NCBI GenBank assembly: GCA_013285705.1
Contig: JABDHA010000016.1
Location: 1-55,526, forward strand
DNA length: 55,526 nucleotides
DNA from: Acidobacteriota bacterium
GTDB lineage: Bacteria > Acidobacteriota > Terriglobia > Terriglobales > Acidobacteriaceae
Direction: 5' to 3'
Positions 36,792 through 45,345 of this stretch are shown piece after piece (positions within the stretch are counted from its first letter, which is position 1; each line of letters opens with the position of its first letter). A model generated the notes under the pieces. The model ran no database searches, was not told where the DNA came from, and saw only the letters and a program-made list of their open reading frames with translations. A program made the translations under genes and the position numbers.

Positions 36792-37562
36792 GTGAGTCTC
36801 GATTACAGCATCGTCATTCCGGCATTTAACGAGAGCGCTCGCATAGGGGAAACACTGGAACGGGTGCTCGACTGTGTTCACCGCTTCGGCTGGAACGCCG
36901 AGGTTCTGGTCGTCAACGACGGCTCCACCGACAACACCGCCGCCATCATCCAGGGCTATGCCGCCCAGGATCCGATTGTCCGGCTGATTAACAACCCCGG
37001 AAATCACGGTAAGGGATACAGCGTGCGCAACGGCATGCTGCAGGCTTCTGGCGAAATCGTCATGTTCACCGATGCCGATCTCTCCGCGCCTATGGAAGAG
37101 GCCGAGATGCTCTTCACCGCCATTCATGAAGGCGCCGACATCGCCATCGGCTCACGCTGGCTCGAGCGCAAGCGGCAAACCATCCAGCAGCCGCTTTACC
37201 GCCAGTTTTTCGGCCGCTGCTTCAACGCCATTACAAGAATGGTCATGGGTCTGCCCTTCGCCGACACGCAATGCGGCTTCAAGGCGTTCAAACGGCAGGC
37301 CGCTCAGGCAGTCTTTCAATTGCAGCGCATCGAGCGGTGGGGCTTCGATCCCGAAATACTCTTTATCGCCTTGAAGCGGGGCTACTCCATCCGCGAAGTT
37401 CCCGTCACCTGGGGACATGACGAGCGCTCCCGCATCAGCTACCTCAGAGACGGGCTGAAAATGCTGGAAGAGATTGTCTTTATCCGCTGGAACGCCCTGA
37501 CAGGCGCTTACAACAAGCCCGTAGAAGTGCTTTCACCACAAATCCCCGCCGCCAAGAATTAA
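36792..37562 (+). CDS. GT2 glycosyltransferase, dolichyl/polyprenyl-phosphate sugar transferase type
   Basis: 256 residues, GTG start. Soluble GT-A fold: SIVIPAFNESARIG, VLVVNDGSTDNTA, NHGKGYSVRNGM, the DAD metal site in MFTDADLSAP, and GFKAFKRQAA and WGFDPEILFIA later. Closest in type to dolichyl-phosphate beta-glucosyltransferase/DPM1-like enzymes that load a sugar on polyprenyl phosphate. No membrane anchor is visible. A terminator follows. Donor sugar unknown. Confidence 0.9.
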   Translation: MSLDYSIVIPAFNESARIGETLERVLDCVHRFGWNAEVLVVNDGSTDNTAAIIQGYAAQDPIVRLINNPGNHGKGYSVRNGMLQASGEIVMFTDADLSAPMEEAEMLFTAIHEGADIAIGSRWLERKRQTIQQPLYRQFFGRCFNAITRMVMGLPFADTQCGFKAFKRQAAQAVFQLQRIERWGFDPEILFIALKRGYSIREVPVTWGHDERSRISYLRDGLKMLEEIVFIRWNALTGAYNKPVEVLSPQIPAAKN

Positions 37563-37580
37563 GTAATCGGTTGCAAGACA

Positions 37581-37605
37581 AAAGCGCCCTCATAGAGGGC
37601 GCTTT
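37581..37605. terminator. Intrinsic terminator after the GT2 gene
   Basis: AAAGCGCCCTC (37581-37591), loop ATA, GAGGGCGCTTT (37595-37605). Perfect 11-bp stem; T-rich ends on both strands suit the convergent small gene as well. Confidence 0.8.
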
Positions 37606-37633
37606 GCATTTTCGGAACCCGGCGACAGGAGCG

Positions 37634-37927
37634 TCAAGAAGCCAGGGCGGTGGAAATAACCTTCTTCCGTTCCTCTAAAGTATTATCCGGAACCGCCCGC
37701 ATGCCGCCCGTCCGTCGCGGCACCAGCCGGACTCCGGTAGCGTATTCATGGACTACCTGGAATTGGAGCGAACACTGGCCGCACAGCCAGAAGTGCTCAA
37801 GATGATGGCTCATCTTTTCATCTCCGCCAACAGCTGCACCATTTTGCACATCGAAGACGAAAACACGTCCCTCTCGGAGATAATGCAGCGGTTTGGCACA
37901 CATAGGATTCGCGCAGTTGTTCATCAT
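37634..37927 (-). CDS. Small zinc-ribbon-like protein
   Basis: 97 residues. Start ATG 37927 with GGAGGG five bases upstream; a second ATG follows at once. It has Cys pairs NCANPMC (C-x4-C) near the N-terminus and LCGQC (C-x2-C) near residue 50, a plausible four-Cys zinc site, with KPLHYLREGRVFVFD between. No known family. I have the impression similar short proteins are common in Acidobacteria; not verified. The C-terminal half is basic (RLVPRRTGGMR). Confidence 0.65.
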   Translation of the reverse strand: MMNNCANPMCAKPLHYLREGRVFVFDVQNGAAVGGDEKMSHHLEHFWLCGQCSLQFQVVHEYATGVRLVPRRTGGMRAVPDNTLEERKKVISTALAS

Positions 37928-38227
37928 AGGATCCCTCCACTGCGCCTGCAACGGTTCTTCCTTCCGTTCAGGTGCTTTCCCAACTTTCTGTCATTTTCCG
38001 CATCGATTACTGGGAGCAAATTCCCAGCCACAGCTCTTCTCTGACCTACATTCTTCAGATGCGACGATTCGTGAAGTAGTTACTCGAAAAGGTAACAGTT
38101 ACACGCAATATTCATGGTTACCATGAAAAACTTACTGGAAACCACCATTCAGCCAGTCTGAAAAACCGTGTCCCTTGACCGCCACCCTCTATGCGAAAAT
38201 GGAAGGTTCGCCATTTTCAAGGAAGTT

Positions 38228-39154
38228 ATGCCCATCCTGCGCTCCACGTTTATCGCCCTTTCCCGCAATGCAACCCTGCGAAGCTTCTCCGAACGGTCGG
38301 CCATGGGCCGTAAGATGTCCTCCCGCTTCGTCGCCGGCATGACTCTCGACGAGGTCCTCGGCTCCGCCGAATCCCTGCAACGCTCCGGCATCGCTTCCAC
38401 CCTGGACAGCCTGGGCGAAAATGTCTCGACCCCCGAAGAGGCCCGCCACTCCGCCGACATCTACCACCGCCTGCTCGACGCCATCCAGACCCGCAGCCTG
38501 AACGCCAATATCAGCGTAAAGCTCACCCAGATGGGCATGGATCTCGATCCCGGCCTGGCCGAGGAGATCGTAGCCGGCCTCGTCCAGCACGCCGTCGCCG
38601 CCAACACCTTCGTCCGCGTCGACATGGAGGGCAGCGCTTACACTCAGGCCACCATCGATATGGTCCGTCGCCTGCATGCCATCCCCGCTAATCGCGGACA
38701 TGTCGGCATCGTCATCCAGGCCTATCTCTATCGCAGCGACAACGACATCCGCGCCTTGACCGGCGATGGCATCCGCATCCGCCTCTGTAAAGGCGCTTAC
38801 CAGGAACCGGCAAACCTCGCCTTTCCGGAAAAGAAGGACGTAGACGCAAACTACGTCAAGCTCACCCGGCAACTACTCTTGAGCGGCGTCTACCACGGCA
38901 TCGCCACGCACGACGAGCAGATGATCGCAGCCACCAAAGCCTTCGTCCGCGAGCGCAACATCGACCCCAAAACCTTCGAGTTCCAGATGCTCTACGGCGT
39001 CCGCCGCGACCTGCAGAAATCCCTCGTCCACGACGGTTTCAACATGCGCGTCTACGTCCCCTTCGGCACCGAGTGGTACCCCTACTTCATGCGCCGCCTC
39101 GCCGAGCGACCCGCCAACGCCCTCTTCATCGCCAAAAATCTGCTACACCAGTAA
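38228..39154 (+). CDS. Proline dehydrogenase (single-domain)
   Basis: 308 residues from ATG 38228 (AAGGA upstream; GTG 38168 would add 20 residues). The FAD-binding beta/alpha barrel of the proline dehydrogenase family shows LNANISVKLTQMGMD, FVRVDMEG, GIVIQAYLYRS, RLCKGAYQEP, GIATHDEQMI, EFQMLYGVRRDLQ and YVPFGTEWYPYFMRRLAERP. It oxidises proline to P5C and passes electrons to the membrane quinone. No P5C dehydrogenase gene is adjacent, unlike PutA fusions. Confidence 0.93.
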   Translation: MPILRSTFIALSRNATLRSFSERSAMGRKMSSRFVAGMTLDEVLGSAESLQRSGIASTLDSLGENVSTPEEARHSADIYHRLLDAIQTRSLNANISVKLTQMGMDLDPGLAEEIVAGLVQHAVAANTFVRVDMEGSAYTQATIDMVRRLHAIPANRGHVGIVIQAYLYRSDNDIRALTGDGIRIRLCKGAYQEPANLAFPEKKDVDANYVKLTRQLLLSGVYHGIATHDEQMIAATKAFVRERNIDPKTFEFQMLYGVRRDLQKSLVHDGFNMRVYVPFGTEWYPYFMRRLAERPANALFIAKNLLHQ

Positions 39155-39267
39155 GCCAACAGGTTTATAAGCGATCCACAGTCCTCGGTTATACACCGGC
39201 GCCCCGGCCGAAATACCTTTATCTTGCAATCCAGAAAAGTCTCAGGCACCATCGTGTCACCTTCGTC

Positions 39268-39624
39268 ATGCGCCGATCGAAAGACGTCTCTCTCACCCTG
39301 CTCACAGCCCTGGCACTTTCCACAACGGCCTGCGACAACCGCCCCGTAGAAGTCCGGAATTGCGTGGATACACAAGGGCATATCGTTCCTGATTTCGACT
39401 GCCAGGAGCATTCCACCGGCGGTGGTGGAGGTGGCTATCACTATATTTATGGTGGAGCGAGCGGGGGCCGTAATGGCGACACGGTTGTCGGCGGCAGCCC
39501 GGAGCCGGAAGCGGGAGCAAAAGTCGTCTCCGGCGAAGAAGGCGTTGGCCGTGGCGGATTCGGCCATGCTGGTAGTGGCGAAGGTGGAGGAGAGGGTGGC
39601 GGCGGCGAAGGCGGGGGCGAATAA
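39268..39624 (+). CDS. YgiB-like lipoprotein, Gly-rich tail
   Basis: 118 residues from ATG 39268. SLTLLTALALSTTAC is a lipoprotein signal with Cys22 as lipid site. Beyond CDNRPVEVRNCVDTQGHIVPDFDC the protein is low complexity, Gly-rich (HSTGGGGGGYHYIYGG) and ends with GGFGHAG followed by poly(Gly/Glu). The GGFG motif and its position directly before a ygiC-like gene match E. coli ygiB (DUF1190); E. coli YgiB also has RGGFG near its end. Function unknown. The stop overlaps the next ATG (TAATG). Confidence 0.72.
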   Translation: MRRSKDVSLTLLTALALSTTACDNRPVEVRNCVDTQGHIVPDFDCQEHSTGGGGGGYHYIYGGASGGRNGDTVVGGSPEPEAGAKVVSGEEGVGRGGFGHAGSGEGGGEGGGGEGGGE

Positions 39625-40753
39625 TGCGTCGTCATACCACCCAGCCACGCTCCGACTGGCGAAGGCGCGTCGAACAGACCGGGCTCACCTATCATTCGAT
39701 CGATGGCAGTCCTTATGGGATGAATCTGCTTATTGGGAACTGTCCGCCGCTGAAGTAGACCGCATAGAGGCGGCAACCAGCGAACTCCAACGCCTCTGTC
39801 TCGCCGCAGGCGATCACATCCTCGAAAAGAACCGCTTTGCTGAGATGTGCATTCCCGAAGCAGCTGTTCCGCACATCATCGAAACATGGCGGCAGGAGCC
39901 ACCCGCGCTCTATGGACGCATGGACCTGGCCTTCGATGGCCGCCATCTAAAACTTCTGGAATACAACGCCGATACGCCAACTTCGCTCGTCGAAGCAGCG
40001 ATTACGCAGTGGTACTGGCTGCAGGACTGCTTTCCTAAAGCCGACCAGTTCAACTCCATCCACGAGAAACTCATTGCCAAATGGCGCGACCTTCATCCTT
40101 ATGTGTCTCAGCCCGTCTACTTCGGCTACGAGCCCGTGGAGGAAGATCGCATGACCATTGAATATCTACGCGACACCGCAAATCAGGCCAGTCTTCGCAG
40201 CGCAGCCATAGCAATGCACGACATCGGTTGGAAGGCAGCAGACAGTCAGTTTGTCGACCTCGGCAAACAGCCCATGCGTACTATCTTCAAGCTATATCCA
40301 TGGGAGACGCTGCTACGTGATGAATTCGGCCCACATGCTCTCCATTCCATGCAGCAAATGCAATGGATCGAGCCAATCTGGAAGATGCTTTGGTCGAACA
40401 AGGCCCTGCTCGCAATCCTATGGGAGCTATTCCCGGATCATGAGCTCCTTCTGCCTGCATTTCTCAACGGACCTTGCGATCTGCAGTCCTACGTGCGCAA
40501 GCCCCTGCTCGGACGCGAAGGCGCCAATATTACTGTCTCCATCAGCGGCATCACCATGGAGTCGACACGCGGCAACTATGCAGATGGCAAATTTGTCTTC
40601 CAGCAATATGCCGACCTGGCTGCAAGCAACAGCATCCGCGCCGTAGTCGGTAGCTGGCTCATCGATGGTGAACCAGCAGGCATCGGTATCCGCGAGTCCG
40701 ATGGATACGTCACAACCAACACGAGCCGATTCGTGCCTCACCTCTTTCAGTAG
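39624..40753 (+). pseudogene. YgiC-like glutathionylspermidine-synthase-family ATP-grasp gene, frameshifted
   Basis: The gene starts at ATG 39624, overlapping the ygiB-like stop as TAATG. Its first frame reads ...QPRSDWRRRVEQTGLTYHS IDGSPYG, like the start of YgiC, then runs into a stop; from ~39717 the other frame continues WDESAYWELSAAEVDRIEAA through to 40753 with YgiC-like features (ADTPTSLVEAAITQWYWL, FKLYPWETLLRDEF, NKALLAILWELFPDHELLLPAFL, SRFVPHLFQ). One base is lacking between 39714 and 39719 (CCTTATGGGAT where CCTTATTGGGAT gives SPYWDESAYW). Either a recent frameshift or a sequence error. Intact, it would be ~375 residues. Confidence 0.82.
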
Positions 40754-40781
40754 CGCCCAAAATCCATCTGTTTTTCCACCG

Positions 40782-40810
40782 TTGACACCCTATCCATAGG
40801 TAATCTATAT
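40782..40810 (+). promoter_or_regulatory. Promoter of the second large permease
   Basis: TTGACA (40782-40787) and CTATAT (40805-40810), 17 bases apart. The -10 box lies inside the left arm of the 30-bp palindrome. Confidence 0.5.
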
Positions 40811-40834
40811 CTACGAATCAGATCGTAGATATAG
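40805..40834. promoter_or_regulatory. 30-bp perfect palindrome, candidate PadR-type operator
   Basis: CTATATCTACGA (40805-40816), spacer ATCAGA, TCGTAGATATAG (40823-40834): 12-bp perfect arms, 53 bases before the permease ATG. It overlaps the -10 box, so a bound protein would repress. It shares TATATC/GATATA with the padR promoter at 32742-32760. Confidence 0.65.
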
Positions 40835-40887
40835 GGAACCCAGTCCCCACGCGGACCGTATCTCTTAAAAACAGGCAGGGACAAGCT

Positions 40888-43533
40888 ATGCAAGCCATTA
40901 CGCTCCTCCTTCGTAAACTGCGCATCCTGTTGAGTCGCGACACATTCAACCGTGAACTCGAAGAAGAAATGGCCTTCCACCGCGAACAGGCACAACAGGA
41001 CCTGCAATCCGAAGGCTTGCCTGCAACCACAGCGCGACAGGCGGCCAGCCGTCAATTCGGCAATGATCCGCTGCTCAAAGACAGAGCCCACGAAGTCGTC
41101 GGCTTCCGCATGGAAAGCGTCTGGCAGGACTTCCGCTTCGCCCTCCGCCAGCTACACAAGAATCCCGGTTTCGCCAGCGTCGCCATCCTGGTGCTGACCC
41201 TCGGCATAGCCGCCAGCGTTGCCATCTTTTCGTTCGTGGACGCGGCTCTGATCAAGCCTCTGCCCTATCAGAATCCATCCCGCCTGGTTGGCGTTTACGA
41301 AACCTCCACATTCTGCCCCCGCTGCAATCTTTCCTTCCAGGACTATCTCGACTGGAAAAAAGACAACAAGGTCTTCAGCTCCTTCGACGCCTGGACCTCG
41401 GCCAATTATCTGTGGAAGGGTGCAGCGGGAGTGCAACCCATTCCCGGTGCTCGCGTGGCCGGCGGTTTCTTTCACACGCTCGGCGTAACGCCCGCTCTCG
41501 GACGCATCTTCAACGACGGCGACGATACTCCCAGCGCGCCCCGCACCATGCTGCTGACCTATAGCGCGTGGCAGAAGCGCTTCGGCGGCAGACAGGACAT
41601 CGTCGGCCAGTCCGTAACCCTCGATGACGCGGCCTACGTCATCATCGGCGTCTTGCCGCGCGAGTTCCACTTCGCCCCGCGTGGCGCCACCGAGTTCTGG
41701 ACAACCCTGCACGATCCAACCAGCTGCGAAAAGCGGCGTAGCTGCCACAATCTCTACGGCCTCGCCCGGCTCAACGACGGAGTCGCCGTCCCAACCGCAC
41801 TGGCCAACATGAAATCGATCGCCGCGCAGCTTGAAAAACAATATCCCGGCTCCAATCTTGGACAGGGCGCGCTCGTCATGCCTTTGAGTGAAGCCATCGT
41901 CGGTGATATCCGCCCCATCCTGCTCGTCCTCTTATCCGGAGCAGGCCTGCTGCTCCTCATCGCCTGCGTCAACGTCTCCAGCCTGCTCCTCGTCCGCGCG
42001 GAAAATCGTAAGCGCGAAATGGCCGTCCGCGGAGCGCTCGGCGCATCGCCCGGCCGGCTCGTGCGCCAGTTCATCACGGAAGGACTGGTGCTCGTCGCAG
42101 CCTCCATCGTCTCCGGCCTGGCAGCGGCCTACGGAGTCATCCATCTGCTGCTCAAGCTCATTCCCGAAGACATGCTGGGGCAGATGCCCTATCTGCAAAA
42201 CATTGGTTTCAATCCGCGCGTGCTCGCCTTCGCCGCTGTTCTTGCCCTGTTCGCCGCCGCCATCTTTTCCATCACGCCGTCCCTGCGCCTGTCCGTATCG
42301 AACCTCCGTGAAGACCTCGCCGAAGGCGGTCGCAGCTCCGCCGGAACCACTTGGAAGCGCCTCGGGTCAAACCTTGTGGCTTTAGAGCTCGCCATCGCCG
42401 TGGTGCTTCTCGCCGGTGCCGGACTGCTCGGCAAGAGCTTCTACCGCCTGCTCCACGTAGAGCTGAATTTCAACCCTGACCGCCTCGCCACGCTCGAAAT
42501 CGCCGCGCCCGATGCGAATTATGCAAAAGCTCCGCAGGCCATTGCGCTCTCACAGCGGATCACAGCCCGCATTGCCGGCATGCCCGGCGTCGTCTCCGTC
42601 AGCCACACCAGCATGGCCCCCGTGCAGTGCAACTGCAATACAACATGGTTCCGCGTTCAGGGTCATCCTTATCACGGCGAGCACAACGATGCGCCGGAAC
42701 GAGAAATAAGCACGGACTACTTCAAGACCATTCAAGCCAGATTGATGCGTGGACGCCTCTTCACCGAATCCGACGACGCATCGTCAGCTCCGGTCATCAT
42801 CATCAACCAGACTCTGGCGAAACAGTTCTTCCCCGGCGAAGACCCCATCGGGAAAATGATCGGCGACACGGAGCTCTCACCAAAATCGATGCGGCAGATT
42901 GTCGGCGTCGTCGACGACATCCGCGAAGGCGGACTCGACCAGGAAATCCGGCCAGCCGTCTACTACCCCTTTACGCAATCCACAGACGACAGCTTCACCA
43001 TCGTCGTTCGCACCGCGCAAGACCCCAAATCCGTGCTCCCGACACTCGTCAAGGCTGTCCACGACATTGACCCCAACATCGGCGTCCGCAATGAAGTGAC
43101 CATGCTGCAGCAAATCAGCGACTCAGAAACCGCCTACCTGCACCGCTCGTCTGCCTGGCTGGTCGGCGGCTTCGCAACTCTCGCGCTCCTGCTCAGCGTA
43201 GTCGGCCTCTACGGAGTCATCGCCTACTCCGTCAGCCAGCGCACACGCGAAATCGGAGTGCGTATGGCCCTCGGCGCACAGCGCAGCTCCGTCTATCAGC
43301 TCATCTTGAAAGAAGCGAGCTGGCTGATCGCTCTCGGCATCGTCGCCGGACTCGCCGGCTCCATCGCCGTCACCGCGCTGATGGGCAAGCTCCTCTTCGG
43401 CGTCCATTCCTGGGACGTGCCTACACTCGCCGCCGTCGCTCTTCTCCTCGGATTATCGGCGCTGCTGGCCAGCTACATCCCAGCCCGCCGCGCCGCATCG
43501 GTGAATCCCGTAGAGGCACTGCGCGCGGAATAA
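40888..43533 (+). CDS. ADOP-type FtsX/MacB-like ABC permease
   Basis: 881 residues. The first ~75 form the cytoplasmic leader typical of the type (LRILLSRDTFNRELEEEMAFHREQ ... QFGNDPLLKDRAHEVV). Then MacB-like periplasmic and FtsX permease parts twice: DFRFALRQLHKNPGFASVAILVLTLGIAASVAIFS, LLIACVNVSSLLLVRAE, VRGALGASPGRLVRQFI, then TREIGVRMALGAQRSSVYQ and an end PARRAASVNPVEALRAE. No ATPase gene near by. Probably an exporter or signalling complex component; substrate unknown. A palindrome over its promoter predicts repression by a dimeric regulator. Confidence 0.92.
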   Translation: MQAITLLLRKLRILLSRDTFNRELEEEMAFHREQAQQDLQSEGLPATTARQAASRQFGNDPLLKDRAHEVVGFRMESVWQDFRFALRQLHKNPGFASVAILVLTLGIAASVAIFSFVDAALIKPLPYQNPSRLVGVYETSTFCPRCNLSFQDYLDWKKDNKVFSSFDAWTSANYLWKGAAGVQPIPGARVAGGFFHTLGVTPALGRIFNDGDDTPSAPRTMLLTYSAWQKRFGGRQDIVGQSVTLDDAAYVIIGVLPREFHFAPRGATEFWTTLHDPTSCEKRRSCHNLYGLARLNDGVAVPTALANMKSIAAQLEKQYPGSNLGQGALVMPLSEAIVGDIRPILLVLLSGAGLLLLIACVNVSSLLLVRAENRKREMAVRGALGASPGRLVRQFITEGLVLVAASIVSGLAAAYGVIHLLLKLIPEDMLGQMPYLQNIGFNPRVLAFAAVLALFAAAIFSITPSLRLSVSNLREDLAEGGRSSAGTTWKRLGSNLVALELAIAVVLLAGAGLLGKSFYRLLHVELNFNPDRLATLEIAAPDANYAKAPQAIALSQRITARIAGMPGVVSVSHTSMAPVQCNCNTTWFRVQGHPYHGEHNDAPEREISTDYFKTIQARLMRGRLFTESDDASSAPVIIINQTLAKQFFPGEDPIGKMIGDTELSPKSMRQIVGVVDDIREGGLDQEIRPAVYYPFTQSTDDSFTIVVRTAQDPKSVLPTLVKAVHDIDPNIGVRNEVTMLQQISDSETAYLHRSSAWLVGGFATLALLLSVVGLYGVIAYSVSQRTREIGVRMALGAQRSSVYQLILKEASWLIALGIVAGLAGSIAVTALMGKLLFGVHSWDVPTLAAVALLLGLSALLASYIPARRAASVNPVEALRAE

Positions 43534-43774
43534 AGCGGGGTATTTTCGCTTTAAGACTGATCGAATCAACTACCTCTGGCTGAATTTCTTCTTCAGCAGT
43601 ACCTTACCGTTATCGCCAAGAGCCACCAAGTGAAAGGTCGTCTTCCCAAAATATGAGCGCAGGAGTAAAAATAGACGACCGCCGCATTCTAGTTCCAGAG
43701 ATATCAGAAGCTTCCAAGGGGTGACACACGCTGGATCGGGCCTAGAAAACTTTCTTTGTGAAGGAAAACACATC

Positions 43775-44797
43775 ATGCCTGAGCGTATGAGGGAATCTGT
43801 GGGTCTGTCGTCGCTAAAACACAAGCTGATGCTTGGCGTGATCAGTGCAATGCTCGGCGCTTTGCTTCAAGGCTGCACAGCGGGCAAACAACCTTCGCAG
43901 GAAGAAACCAGCCTGGCCAACGCGGCGAAAGACGTTACCATTCCATTGGAAGCCGGGAAGATGAAGAACCCTCTGCCTGAGACGGCTGAGATCGTGAGCC
44001 AGGGCCAGGAAGTGTTTCTTGGCTCTTGCGCCCAATGCCACGGTGCGGAAGCGCGCGGTGACACGAACATCGGGCGCAACATGTCGCCGCCTGCCATGGA
44101 CCTGACCTCAGCTCACGTGCAGCACTGGAGCGATGCGGAACTGTTTTGGATCATACAGAACGGAGTTCGCCTCACAGGCATGCCTGCCTGGAAGTCGAGC
44201 ATCTCCGATAACGACACCTGGAAGCTTACGCGTTACATCCACAACCTGCCCCACCTCAACGCTGCCTCCGCCTCCACAGCCGGCGGCCCGTCACAGGCAC
44301 AAACCGCCACTTCCACGCAGGACAAGTACACCCTCAAAGTACCGAATGGTCTCGCGTTCTCCGAGTTCAGAGGATACGAAGGCTGGCCGGTGATCTCCAT
44401 CAGCCATAACGGAGGTGCGGTCGCTGCGATCCTCGGGAATCCTGTGATGATCGACGCCTATAAGGCGGGCATTCCCGGTAACGGCAAGCCCTTTCCCGAT
44501 GGCGCCAAGATGGCGAAGGTCCATTGGACCGCGAAAGTGGATGTCAGTGAACCCGGTGCGCCGACGGTGCCCGGCCCCCAGCATGACGTCGATCTCATGG
44601 TGAAGGACAGCAAGAGGTTCGCGGACAGCGGCGGATGGGGTTACGGCGTCTTCGAGTATGATGCCGCGTCCGGTACGTTCAGGCTCGGCAACTTAACGGA
44701 CAAGCCGCCGCAGGGGAACGACGCGAAGTGCGGGTTCACGTGCCACACGAAAGTGAAGACAAGAGATTATGTTTTCACGGATTACGGGCACAGGTGA
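43775..44797 (+). CDS. Cytochrome c and cytochrome P460 fusion, lipoprotein-like
   Basis: About 340 residues. The N-terminus ends in LLQGC, a possible lipobox (Cys34). A class I cytochrome c domain follows, haem motif Cys85-x-x-Cys88-His89 (SCAQCHG), with Met ligands in the MSPPAMDL area and RLTGMPAW. After a low-complexity linker the second domain resembles cytochrome P460 (LAFSEFRGYEGWPVISISH ... GWGYGVFEYDAASGTF ... CGFTCHTKVKTRDYVFTDYG), with its haem motif near the end. P460 domains oxidise hydroxylamine or handle NO. It is followed by a secreted DsrE-like gene. Confidence 0.85.
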   Translation: MPERMRESVGLSSLKHKLMLGVISAMLGALLQGCTAGKQPSQEETSLANAAKDVTIPLEAGKMKNPLPETAEIVSQGQEVFLGSCAQCHGAEARGDTNIGRNMSPPAMDLTSAHVQHWSDAELFWIIQNGVRLTGMPAWKSSISDNDTWKLTRYIHNLPHLNAASASTAGGPSQAQTATSTQDKYTLKVPNGLAFSEFRGYEGWPVISISHNGGAVAAILGNPVMIDAYKAGIPGNGKPFPDGAKMAKVHWTAKVDVSEPGAPTVPGPQHDVDLMVKDSKRFADSGGWGYGVFEYDAASGTFRLGNLTDKPPQGNDAKCGFTCHTKVKTRDYVFTDYGHR

Positions 44798-44876
44798 AGC
44801 AGCATGAGCAGACTGTTCTTGTTGTTCTCATGCACAAGCTAAAACCGTTGACTCAACGATCTTCGGAGCGCACTCT

Positions 44877-45344
44877 ATGGAGCCTCGTCGCTTTTTCCTC
44901 TCCCGCCTTGCCGGTTTACCACTCCTCGCGATGGCCGCAGCGGACGGCGTGCAGGCGCAAGTACAAGGTCAAGCCCACAAACCGCTCAAGATCATGATGA
45001 AGAGCGCCTGGGGCTCGGACGACCCGACCAAGGCGGCATTTCCGTTTTCGCACGGACTCGCCCTCGCTGAGGCGGGACACGAGGTGCAGATCTTTCTTCT
45101 TGGAGAAGCGGTCGTTCTGATGCGCAAAGTTGTGGCCGAGGCCGTCACGCCCGTGGGTTGGCCGAAGGTGTCCGAGACACTGGACAAACTCGCCGCCAGG
45201 CACATTCCGATTTATGCCTGTGGCGCCTGCTCCCGGGCTCGTGGCGTCACCGAGCCCGATCTCAGCAACTACGGAGCCAAGTACGGAAATCCCGCAATCT
45301 TTGTTTCTCTCGTGGAGTGGGCCGACAAAGTGATTACAGAATAG
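44877..45344 (+). CDS. Secreted DsrE-family protein
   Basis: 155 residues. The N-terminal RRFFLSRLAGLPLLAMAAADG is a Tat/Sec-type signal. The remainder is a DsrE/YchN-like Rossmann fold (FPFSHGLALAEAGHEVQIFLLGEAVVLM ... IPIYACGACSRARGV), with a Cys-x-x-Cys. DsrE proteins bind sulfane sulfur or pass persulfides. The gene ends one base before the stop of the convergent kinase gene. Confidence 0.78.
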   Translation: MEPRRFFLSRLAGLPLLAMAAADGVQAQVQGQAHKPLKIMMKSAWGSDDPTKAAFPFSHGLALAEAGHEVQIFLLGEAVVLMRKVVAEAVTPVGWPKVSETLDKLAARHIPIYACGACSRARGVTEPDLSNYGAKYGNPAIFVSLVEWADKVITE

Positions 45345-45345
45345 G

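Noticed and set aside
39422..39716. In-frame extension upstream of the ygiC-like body, starting inside the ygiB-like gene
   Set aside because: Its residues are an out-of-frame reading of the Gly-rich tail; the YgiC-like N-terminus lies in the frame starting at 39624.
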